64,000 bases of DNA from Leuctra nigra (taxonomy: Eukaryota; Arthropoda; Insecta; Plecoptera; Leuctridae), in assembly GCA_934045905.1 (NCBI GenBank), contig OW203769.1, forward strand, positions 26,071,705-26,135,704, given 5' to 3'. Positions within the stretch are counted from its first letter, which is position 1; the number at the start of each line of letters is the position of its first letter. Both the position numbers and the translations under genes were made by a program. Shown here piece after piece: positions 9,928 to 21,900 of the stretch. The notes beneath the pieces were generated by a model. It saw only the letters and a list, made by a program, of their open reading frames with translations, searched no databases and was not told where the DNA came from.

Positions 9928-12900
9928 CTGAGACAAATCAATTATAGGTTGTCATAAAGGTAAATGCTGAACGTAATATTTTTAAAGTACCTATGTATTA
10001 AATCTAGAGATGGGCCGATACCGATACTCACGATACCACCGATACCAAAGGTATCGGAGTATCGCCGATACTTCAATTTTTTTGGCCATATTTGGCGATA
10101 CTTTTGAACCAATACTTTTGAATTTTCCCGCGTTTCACAAAGACTGTTTCCCCATTGGCTGTTGCTCAACACACCATTATAGAAGCTAAAACACCATTGG
10201 CTTATTTACAATGAGCATCGACCTATCAGAGCGCCGCTTTGATCGAGGTTTCCTGCAGTTCTTTCAACTTCTTTTATGGCGTCTTGCATTATTTTGTTAG
10301 TTATAACTTATTTTTAATGTGATGTGTTCCAAACGGAATAATAGTGGTGTCCGAAACCAATTTACTATAAAACATGATTTCAAACTGAATTTTATTGTAT
10401 AGGTAATGCATTTTGTTTTGTTGAGTACATAGGGAAAATGAGTACTTACTTTGGGTACCTAACCCTGAAATCTCACAAATAAATGTATAAGCAAACTGAT
10501 AGTATTGTGAATTATGATCGAATTTAGATTTGGTGCACATAATCTATAAAAATTAAGGTAACAAAAGTATCGGCGATAGTATCGGTATCGTAAATCAATA
10601 AGTAGGTATCGGTACAAGTATCGGTATCGGTGAAAATGTGGTATCGACCCATCTCTAATTAAATCATATATATGTGCACCACAAATTTGAATTGTACTGA
10701 AGGCTCTTCATGACTGTTGCATAATTGCTAAACTTTACTTTCGTCGGTCAATACCAAAAAATTGTTTTCTCCAGAAAATTACTAATTTACTAAGGGGCCA
10801 TATTTAATCTTCAGTTTAGTTAAGCTCCACTTCGGGAATGTGGTGTACATATCACGATTATACACTGCGGCTTAGCTGATAAACTGCAGTCAATGTAGCC
10901 AGAGGTTAATGTAAACTGAACAGAATTAAATTGCAGTATATATATTATAATGGTAATACACCGAGAGCTAACTGTAGCTACTAATGGTAAATACCGGACC
11001 TAAGTGAACAGGAATTTCGATAATGCTACCATATTTAGATAATTTCACCACATACAATCAAACACATCCAGCACATCCAACAAATCAAACAAATCAAACA
11101 CATAAACACATTAAACAATTCGAGCTATACAGCAAACGATGATACAAAATATTACACCGATAATGGAGGTTTACGTTTAACCTCTCGGGTCACGCATTGA
11201 CACTCCATAACTTTTGAAAACACGCTCGGGTCAAACTGACATGCTTCTTGCTTACACTTACGCCCACCGAACCCAACCTAGCACAAAACTCATGCCACAG
11301 CTAGCAAGTGACGAGTTCTCAATTCAAGTACTGAGCGCCATTTTAAAAACAATTGCGTCCATGCAGGTAATTTATTGGAATTAAATATATTTTCTTGATG
11401 AAGAATGACTTTGAAATATTAGTACAAAGATCATTGTCAGATAATTTGAAATGAAACTTGTTAAAAATATACCAATAATAAATATCCTTAAACATTAAAT
11501 ATCTAAACGACAAACATAAACAGTCAAACATTTGACGCCATGTTGAAGACTTGAGGACATTTTAGACCTTACATTTAGACCTTACAACATTTAAGACCTT
11601 AGAACAGGGTTCGACAACCTGCGGCTCCTTAGTGTTTCTTGAATGGCTCTTTATAATTTAAAAAAGACCTGGAATCGAAAAAATCAAAAAATTAAATGTG
11701 GAGCAACAATTGGAAGGTTGTTTTCAATCCAGTTTGTTCATTTTATCCCTATCACTTTAAAATTGTTGAAATTCTATGAAAACGCCCTGTGGGGCAACAA
11801 AGCTGGGAGGTTGTTTGGTTGAGTATGTTCAGTTTATAGAGCCCTTAATCCCTTTAAAAGTGTTGAAATTCTAAAAAAAGAAACCTGCTGTACAATTTAT
11901 TATTTTCAATGTTTTATATTTGAACTAGAGGGACCCGTCATGTCACACATGACAAGTGTGACAGTGAGAGAGAAGGCAATAATTTGTGCGATAGTTATAC
12001 AAATTGAATGAATGAAACGTTCGTAATTTATAGATGTTTATATTTGTATTCAATTCGGATGGTGGTGGAAAGTAGGAGGTGCAAGTGAAGTAAGAAGAGA
12101 GTTGTTCACAATAGGTGAAATTATGGAAAAGGAAATGTTGAATAATTTCCATGATGTTTGGCGTATAGAGAAAACTATAACTACACAATGTTTGCGTAAA
12201 AATTGCATCGGTCGATTGTGCCAATTTTCTTTGTAGTTCTCTATCAATGACTTCTATGAAGACTGACTGGAAATTGCGGGCTCTGGATAATGCTGCGTTA
12301 GGTCGGGGACAGGCTTAGTTGAACCCTGTTTAGCATTGCCAGGTATAGGCCGACCCATGCTAGCGCGGGTTCAACTTAGCTTGTCCCCGACCACAGAGTT
12401 GACTATGTAAGAACACATTTTTGTAGAGGAATAAACCGACTCGGGAAAAAGTTTGCCCTTGTGAGCTGTTGATGGTCATTGAGAAGATAATCGGATAGGA
12501 TATTGCCTCCTGCTGAGCATAAATGGTAGGCCAAATTCGGAAGGTGTAACTGCATCCTGGGTGCCTATTCCCGACTTGAAAGTGCATGCAAAATTGTTCG
12601 ACTATGCGAAAGCAAGTAGAATTTTGTTTTTTCAATGTAAAGTTAGCTGAATCCATTGTACGTTGATGAAAAGAGATTCAACATTTGTAGGGCATAGAAT
12701 TACATAGTCATATTGACGGTAGCAATCTGATCGACAGATATTGCCTCTCCATAAACAGCATCAAACTTCAATTGTTTCTTTATCGAGGTGATAATTGTTA
12801 AGAACTTCTCAATTTCTAACATTGAGGAGGAATTGCAATAAATTATCTTCTCCTTCTCTCACTCGCATGTTGACATTGAGGCGGAGCGAATTGAAGTTTC

Positions 12901-15900
12901 GCTCTAGACGGCAATTAATAGTATGTTCCACTATGCACGTAGTTCGGTGGCCGCCTTGTAATACAGGTAAAGTTTGCCTGAAATCAACACCAAGAAGAAA
13001 ATCATTGCCTCCAAGGAAACGCGTATCGGACGTTGGGCATAGATAGGTCATGGATTTCTCTTCTCATAGCACATATCTTAGGGGCAGTGAGCTTATTTTT
13101 ATTTCCTTTCGCTTGACAGATGATTCCATGGCCAAATATTGTTCAGGTTGATTTTTGCAAGTTACATAGTTCCACTGCCTACCAAAATTTATTTTCACTG
13201 CACAATTGAAATTGACGTTTAAAATTAAGACATCAGAAAAAGCGGTGTTTTTCACGAATAACTCGGTAAATACTGAACAGAATATCGCGAAAGTGTTACT
13301 ATAAATCAAGTCACGGAATTATATACATTACTGGCGAGTTTCAACACGATCGGTGGAAAATTAAAGATTTGTATAAAGAACGAAATTTTCAGCCATGTTG
13401 CTACGGGGACGACGTTCTTCTCTTTTAAGCGTATTATAGTAAAGGATGCCTCTACTGCGGCTCCCATTATTATCGAATCTATTCATATTTGGGAAATTGG
13501 CTCCTTTCAGTTCTCACGGAAGTTGATTTTCAAGAATCTGGGAAAGTGAACTTATGAGCATCAAAGGGAAAAGTTGATTCATCAATATGCTTCTACGCAG
13601 TCATAACTGACACTGTCGGTATAACTCACAGCACCGCTGCAGTACAAAACACAAGAACTTCGTTAGCAAAAATAAACTTGATTCTCTGCAACGAGCTGCT
13701 ATAATTAGTTTTCATGAAAAAAGTATCGAGGGCCAGAGAGTTGTCAGGTCCACGCATCAGGCTAAAAATGCGACGAAAGCTTCTTATAAAATTTCATTCT
13801 TTCTTGCAACGAAAGTAAGCCATTTACCAACTTAAAACAAAAATAGGGCCCACCAACAAAAGAAAATTCGTATTATTGGCCCGTAACGCAAGTCAAAGAC
13901 AGTACAAAAATTATCTTTAGTTTACATAGTAAACTAATAGTTAACAGTACTAGAAAATTATCTTCGCACTGACGTAGACTATGTCTCTACGTCTGGCTTC
14001 TGTCTGGCACGACAGTATCGCATGTTAACACACATGTTCGCTGTCCCCTTGACCTTTAAGTGTGGCTAGTGTTAGGATTTTTCATGAAATTTTTTGTGTG
14101 AAAATTTTCATGAACATTTTCAATGTTTTGATTCCTGAGGAAGGTAATTTTTTTTTAAATTATTTTTCTGGTAGGTGCACCGAAATTTTTAAACGTATTT
14201 CTATCACGCATAATAATGTAACACACCTCCATGAATACTTTACAAAATAAAACAATTGAAAATATGCTAAAAGGTCCTCTGTAAATGAGTATTTACAGAA
14301 TTTTCAACAGGTCTTGAAAATTTTCAAGTCCCAACACTAAGTGTGGCTCCGTTTGTCCCGATGACATTTTCATTATTATTAAGCCTATATTCTCAACGGA
14401 GCCGAGGCTCCACTAGTGAGAATGTAATAGAGAAGGGAGGAGAGGAAACCCGGTACCGGCATGTAGCCTACTCCTGACGAAAGATACCAAGGGGACCAAC
14501 GGCTTAACGTCCCTTCCGAAGGACGGTGTGACATTCACAGCACGGGCCTCCACAACCCGCGCCGTCGAGAGACTGATAACAGGTGGAGGGAGGTCGTCAC
14601 ACTAACCCCCAAACACCCCAGTCGCTCTGGCCCAACGGCAGCAACCTGGCAAGGCAGAGTTGAATGGTCACCCATCCAACCTCTGACCGCGCTCAATGTT
14701 GCTTAACCTCGGTGATCTAACGAGAACCGAGGTATCCAACACACCAGCCGTTGGGCCAGCTGATGCGCATTGAATTACATTCAACAAGTGATTTGAAGAA
14801 GGTACACCCACAGTCAGAATAATTGATGATAAACTGCTACGTTAGGGCTGGAATTACCGTCAACATGTTAAATAGAAAAATAATATTTACGTATGCGGTG
14901 GCTGGTTGGTTCTTATAATCTAACCCTTCAATGCCATGTGTTTGCCTCTGTGTTTTAAACATGTTTTGAAAAGGATATAGAATTTTGCAAGCAATTTATG
15001 TGTGTACATAAAATGTGTTTGCAATGTTTTTTTTAAATATTTATGATATGCCCAGTAGGGCTGGGCGAACCTTGAATTTTGGTGCGAACCAAACCTCGAC
15101 AAAACCTTAAAAGGTTCGCTAAAATTGCGAACCGCGAACCGAACCTTTTTACGTATTTGGCCCATGAAGAACAGGCGTGGAATATAATAATACAATTGAG
15201 GTTGTAGACGCCATAACTTCATTTATATTTGGCTGATCAATTCCACTTATATTCCAAGTGGAATTCCCTTCCACTTTTATTTATTACTCACATAGCTTCC
15301 AAGTTACAGCAGGTAAATAATTGCAAGTGACTGCGTAAATTTTTCCAACATATTCAATCAATGAGGTACTAGCCTCCCATGTTTTGAAAACCAATTAAAA
15401 GAAACCCAATAAAATTTTTATTCAAACTGTTAAGGACCATTTGCATATTACTTTTAATAATTATAATAAATGTTTACTTTATTGTTTAACCTTATTGTTT
15501 TACCTTTCCTTTATTTCGTATCATTTTCCATCAATTTCTCAATGAAGAATGAAATGACACTTTTAAATGCTTCTAAAATTCAAGCAAACAAGTCCTAGCT
15601 GTCCAAAGACAAAAACTATCAAAGATGCCTGCACTTACAGAGCAAGCAAGCATCTTTGGAATCATATCCATTGCCTTCTAAACAAAACGGCGTGTCTATT
15701 CACACGGCGGCCGTGCCCGCAAGAGGTTCAAATTCTATTTACACCAGAAGTTCGCCGTGTAGCCAAGAAGGCGTATGCTATTTACGCCAGAGTTCGCCGT
15801 GCGCGCAAGAAGGCGTATGCTATTTACACCAGAGTAAAACCGTGTGTGGAAACGGCCTTGTATTATGAACACGACACGGTAGTAGACCGTGCAAGTGAGC

Positions 15901-18900
15901 TGCGAACACATTAGATACCTAGTTCAAATTCTAGAGTGACACAATATAGCAACTTAAGTAGACATCTAACGCAACAATTCCTCAGTGGCAACAATAGCCG
16001 GTTGGTTAGCCCATTGGCTTAGAGCGCAGACGATCGGGGTTCGATTCCCCGTCAGGGATTATCTTTTTTACTTCTGTAATTAACTTTATTTACAATCTAC
16101 TGGTCATTTGACATGTATTTTATTGTTTAATATAAGATTAAATGCGTCATACAATTATAATACTAGTTTTCACTTCGTAAAACATTGCCTTCTAGCGTTC
16201 ACGGTCTAGTCACGGCGGCTGTTTGCGCAAGGGGTTCAAATTCTATTGCCACCAGAGTACACCAGAGTTCACTCCAAGATGGCCGTCCTCTGAACAGCTG
16301 TTTTCCGGAGCCTATTTAGACTTTTTATACTAATGCAGAAGGATCGTGACGTTTTGAAAAGTGTAGGAACTGAACAATAATCAATACAATTAGGCCAGGG
16401 TCATACGTCACGACCCCAAACTTCGTTCTAAACGCATCTGTGCAGCTAAATGACTTCACTTACGCGCACGGTTTACTTCTGGTGTAAATAGAATAGGAAT
16501 TCATAGGAACACGGCAGCCGTTTGCGCAAGGGGTTCAAATTCTATTGCCACCAGAGTACACCAGAGTTCACTCCAAGATGGCCGTCCTCTGAACAGCTGT
16601 TTTCCGGAGCCTATTTAGACTTAAATTAATGTAGAAGAGTCGTGACTGTTTAAAAAGAATAGGAACTGATCAATAATTGATTGCAATTAGGTCAGCCATG
16701 TAGTACAAATACTAGTGAAACCATTTTGCAACTTAAGTAGACATAAAACACAAGGTCTTTTAATTTGCATCAATAGCCGGCTATTGGGGCTACTTGGACC
16801 GGTCATATCCGCACTCAGGTCGTGACGTAGTATATCCACTTCCTCCTATGCTATAGGGGGAAGTGGAATCATGTTTAAAGTGGAATCATGTTCATACGTG
16901 TAATGATTGGCAGCTAAAGGGACAACCGGCACATTGCGCAGTAGGATGCGCGTAAGCAACGCCTGTGTGTAATTTTATGTAGCAGTTTTTAACACACCTC
17001 AGCATGAGCAGCTTTGTAGCTCAGGCGGTAAGGCGTTTGCCTGCGGTGCAAGGGTACACCGGTTCGAATCTGGTCGGGGACGAAATTTTTTATTTTGACA
17101 TTTTCACAAGTTTGAATTCTGCCTAACCATAGAGCTATTTTTTTTTTTTTAGGTTGCCCAGCTTTAATTTTCGCACGTTGGAATTTATCTACCCATAGAG
17201 AGTTTTTTTCCTTCGTCTGCCCAGTTAACTCATGCGCGCGCAATGTGAAGTTGTACTTCTAGCACTGCAGTGTGTAATGGCTGACACGTATCAGTGCATC
17301 TAGACGTCAAAGATATTTTACTGGAGCTATCATACCCATAGCTGAAATTTTATTAGATAATAAATGTTCCCAGTCCTCTTTATAACTCCACGATTCTCAG
17401 TATAGTAAAATGTCAGAACATATTGTACCGTCACGATCCTTCTGCATTAGTATAAAAAGTCTAAATAGGCTCCGGAAAACAGCTGTTCAGAGGACGGCCA
17501 TCTTGGAGTGAACTCTGGTGTACTCTGGTGGCAATAGAATTTGAACCCCTTGCGCAAACGGCTGCCGTGTTCCTATGGATTCCTATTCTATTTACACCAG
17601 ACGTAAAACCGTGCGCGTAAGTGAAGTCATTTAGCTGCACAGATGCGTTTAGATCGAAGTTTGAGGTCGTGACGTATGACCCTGGCCTAATTGTATTGAT
17701 TATTGTTCAGTTCCTACACTTTTCAAAACGTCACGATCCTTCTGCATTAGTTTAAAAAGTCTAAATAGGCTCCGGAAAACAGCTGTTCAGAGGACGGCCA
17801 TCTTGGAGTGAACTCTGGTGGATTCTGGTGTCAATAGCATACGCCTTCTTGGGCACACGGCGACCGTGCTCTGGTGTACTCGGGTGCCAATAGAATACGC
17901 CTTCATGCGCACACGGCTACTCTGGTGTAAATAGAATATGAACCTCTTGCGGGCACGGCTGCCGTGCCAATAGAGCCAGCCTAAACAAAAACTACAAATT
18001 CAAATTATTGGCGGGAAAAATGGCGGGAAAGGTTCGCAACCAATAAAATTAAAGTTCCAATTGCGAACCATATAAAAAGGTTCGGTTCGGTTCGAAAACG
18101 AACCGGTTCGCCCACCCCTAATGCCAAGCCAAAGAGTATTTGCAAAATAAGCAGGCCTTGAAAATCGAATTTCATAATAAATAATCAATCAATTTGGCTG
18201 AGAATAATCGATCAGAATACCAAAATTTGCATAGTAACTACTAATTATGTACTAATTTGTGACCCAGACCCGCACGGAACTCTGTGGTTCTCCGCACAAA
18301 TCACCAATGATCTTTAGAATTGCCTCTTTTGAAATGTCAAAATATGGACACCAAGCTAGGCTGTTATGGCTAGGAAGAGATTGCTGGGTGGATACGCAAC
18401 TACATGACGTCACCCACGCTAACTGAAGCAGTAGGCATTTTAAAACGTGTGAAAGAGGGGCGACGGAAATGTCTTGTTTGGGTTTGCATCGTCAGGAAAT
18501 ACGGTAGAGATATGTGTGTTGCATCATTGTCTTCCTTATATTTCGAAGCATTGTCAGATAATAATTTAATTCCAATATGTTGTGTGGGAAAAAAGTTTCG
18601 GCAGTTTAAATAATTCGGGAACAATATGAAAATATTTAAACCAGAGCGAGCGGACAAAATATCACTTCAGAAAGTTCTTAACTGCGTCTCACATAGGCAT
18701 CATATTGATATCTAAGATACACCATTGTCTTCCTTAAAGACTAACGGATGGTAAGATATATAATTTGTGACATTTTATTGAATGATTCGAGGTGTTTTCA
18801 TCTGTTATAAAAGCGCGGCATTCCCTTTGTTTCTCACGTTGTAAACAAGATTTCAATCCCTCCCAGCCATCATCCTAGGTTATGGTGTTATTTAGCTGGC

Positions 18901-21900
18901 CTGTGCATGGGTGTGGATCCTCTTAGGCTAAGATTGTGAGGTCATGTGGCAGTTGTTCTTTGCTCCAGTATCATGGTCATGAATAGTTATGACTATCTGT
19001 TGATGAATGTGTCTGCTTGCGGCTGCACGAAGGATTGAAAGATTTGAATACCCACATTAATAAATTAATACATAAAAGCAAAACTTAAACATGATAGTAG
19101 CACCAAATATAAATGACACTACATTCTATGACAGTTTGTTGACCAAAATACATGAGCCATCTCTTAAGTAAGCGTATTTCATATGGTCTCCGTAAAGCGA
19201 CACATCATGATTAGTGTCTAACGAACTGATTATTGATTAGTGAATATTGAAAATTAATACAAATTCAGAAACAAACACAAAATTGCAATTATTCTAATCT
19301 GATCACTATATACGTAGGTACCAGTAAAGAAAAGATGAAGTCAATTTGTTCTCATTTTTTTATTTATTTTACACTCAACTCATTTCAATATTTATCTAGC
19401 ACTTTATATGAACCTACCTATAAACACAGAACATGTATTTTTTTGGTCAGGGGCTTAACGTCGCACTGTTCTGCAGCAAAGCTAATGGCGACGTAATTTT
19501 TTATTTTTTTTTGTTTGTAAATAATACATTTATTAAATTCCAAAGATTTTGACAGAAATAAGTGTTTGTGTTTATATTTTGTAACATCCATGGTCACAAA
19601 ACATAGAGTTTTTTTCATCCTAGAACAAGTTTGATCAATTTTGAATTTGGCATGAGCCCTAAATAGAATTCTACAGTGCAGACTCACCACTTTTCTGCTG
19701 ATTGGACATCCGGCCATCTGCTTCTTCTTCCTCCTTGACTCTAGTCGAGTCTCTTCGTCCGAGACGCTTCTCTCGGCAGCCTCGATATCTGCGTCCACTT
19801 CCCTCTCAAGCTTCTCGTCATCGTCCTCGCTCGTACCACTCTCGTGATGCTTACGCTGAAACATAAGAGATGATAATTTTCCGGAAAACTATCAATCCGA
19901 AAATCTTCTGCTTTGTTTCATGGTTCTATTTCTGTTTTTTCTTCAAACTAATCAAAATAGAGGTGGCTAGGTATTGCATCTGACCCTCTTAAGAATGACA
20001 GGCCACAAAAGTATCAAGGAATATATTCTATTTAAATAAATAACACTTAATAAAATTGTAATAATCATTTTGTATACCTACCTTATTTGTCTTTTGTGGA
20101 CTCGTTTCAGTTGCTTTCCTTTTGGGAGTTCTCTTCTCCGGACTGCTTTTCCCGTTATTCTCGTTCATTGTTTGAATGGCAGCAGAATCTTTGATCTTCG
20201 TAGGACTTCCTCCATGGACACGTTCACGCTGGAAATACAGAAATCAAGAGGTACAGAATGAGCAGAAAATGAACCACTCGTATAGCACGCAGCAACCAAA
20301 GCTCCAAAAGCGTTAAACTATCACAATTTTCTAGAAAGATGTAGTATTGTTAGAGCCAGTTTTAAATGGTGTTGCGCGAATTCGCGAATTGTTCTGATTG
20401 CACTATTTTCTTCTACTAAAATCCATTTCATTGTGTATAGATCCCAAATCTACCATTTTTACATCGCGAAAAAAAACGAAATCCAACCCTGATCGCGATA
20501 TTCAACATTTTCCGCGAAATGACCACGAAATAAAGGTTTTCTATTAAAATTACTGCTTTTATCCCCCTAACAGGTCACACAACAACAAATGAAACCAGTT
20601 TCTTTCCATGTGCTACTCACTCGACCCCCTCCCCCTCGCCAGACACTTTGCTACCCACCCTCAAAGTGAACCAGACCAGTCTAACCAGTTGATGATGCCT
20701 CCAGGCTGCTTTGTTTTGCGCCCCCATCTGTTCAAGGTCGACCGGTTTTCCCAACCCCCCTTCCACCCTCAACCAGTTGCAACTATTTATCAATAGTCTA
20801 CTTACACAGAAGGATATTTTGGAACAATTACTGCACTGAAAATTGTTGGATTGGAAAGAAAATATCTTGTCAAACTATACATTTTGCGTCATGAAATTTT
20901 AAATATGTATCATCTATACAGAGAAAATGTGGGTTGGGGAAAAGACAGTACAGAGCATTAAAGACGCCATTCTAGACAAGCCTATTTCAGTGCTAATAGT
21001 GCATGACCAATCCATTCCAATCCCTCCTCCAAAGTGGCATACATGTTTTTCATCAAATTATTGTTTCTGGGGGCTATTACAATGTGTTTTATAACCAATT
21101 TAATATCACCACAAAATCGCGAAATCCCTCTTCCAGAAAAAACACAAAAAACGAAATTGATGATTTTAAAAACGAATTTTAAGAAATAAAATCACCATTT
21201 AAAACTGGCTCTAAGTATTGTATAATATGTAAGTGATGATTTATTTGCATACAAAAATTATGAAGTGTCAGAAAGCAGGGCTAGACTGTGGTAGGTTGAC
21301 CTGCGGTGGGTGGGGGGGTGGGGGGGGGGGCACTATATTCTTTGACCAAGGTCCCAGAGAAACTACCCTGTTAGGAAATAATTAAAAGTCAAGTCAATGT
21401 TAACAAACTACACAATTATTTAGTACTACAATGCAAGCTCCTTTTTTATAATACGTATGCATACAAACTCAGTGAGCTCAATATTTGTCCTTGTACCAGG
21501 CATTTACATATACTACAGGTTCTGAATTTCTTCAATTGAACTTCTTATAAATTCATTGTAATTAGTCTCCTCTCAGTCATAATTCATCAAGAACATATTA
21601 CAACTTTGCTGAAGAGCAAGCAACAAATTAAGTATTTAAAATACCATTGTTGTAGCAGGGCGACAAATACAATAACAATAATTTCAACAATAATATAAAT
21701 ATGCCATGTCTGCTTTTAGGCTATCACCACTGTATCATCCAAACATTTCTGAAGAACACAGCCTTCTCGACAGTCACTTCGTTCTCTGGGTAGCTGCCTG
21801 TCGACTGCCGATTAAAGCTATGACGTCATCGGTTTCTTGCACGGTTCGGGGCGCTACTACCGGCGGGGTGGCAATAAAATGTACTACAAGGTGTATCTTT

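Larger units (their letters stand above)
15692..17976. repeat. nested inverted-repeat complex
   Basis: The outer arms share GGCCGTGCCCGCAAGAGGTTC (left) and its complement (right), followed by CTATTTACACCAG. The inner arms, 16206-16640 and 17429-17870, carry AACAGCTGTTTTCCGGAGCC and its complement. That block also occurs as a direct duplicate at about 16297 and 16594, and again twice on the right. Repeated phrases such as CACCAGAGT and GAAGGCGTATGCTATT are shuffled through it. It looks like a MITE that grew by internal duplication inside the hAT element. Confidence 0.65.
15056..18120. mobile_element. 3.07-kb hAT-type element, non-coding, with nested repeats
   Basis: The ends are TAGGGCTGGGCGAACC and the complement of GGTTCGCCCACCCCTA. 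The 8-bp flanks are ATGCCCAG (15048-15055) and ATGCCAAG (18121-18128), 7 of 8 identical. Both ends hold arrays of GGTTCG/CGAACC. No transposase frame is visible, and the interior is occupied by the inverted repeat complex at 15692-17976. Confidence 0.8.

Noticed and set aside
15567..15914. 115-aa ORF with repeated YAIYARV-type words
   Set aside because: It is the CTATTTACACCAG/GAAGGCGTATGC repeat read in frame, not a gene.
17010..17083. Functional tRNA gene
   Set aside because: The A and B boxes and T-arm are good, but the acceptor stem does not pair.
18400..18657. 85-aa minus-strand frame as an exon of the repeat-protein gene
   Set aside because: Composition differs from the true exons, and no acceptor/donor pair keeps phase 0.
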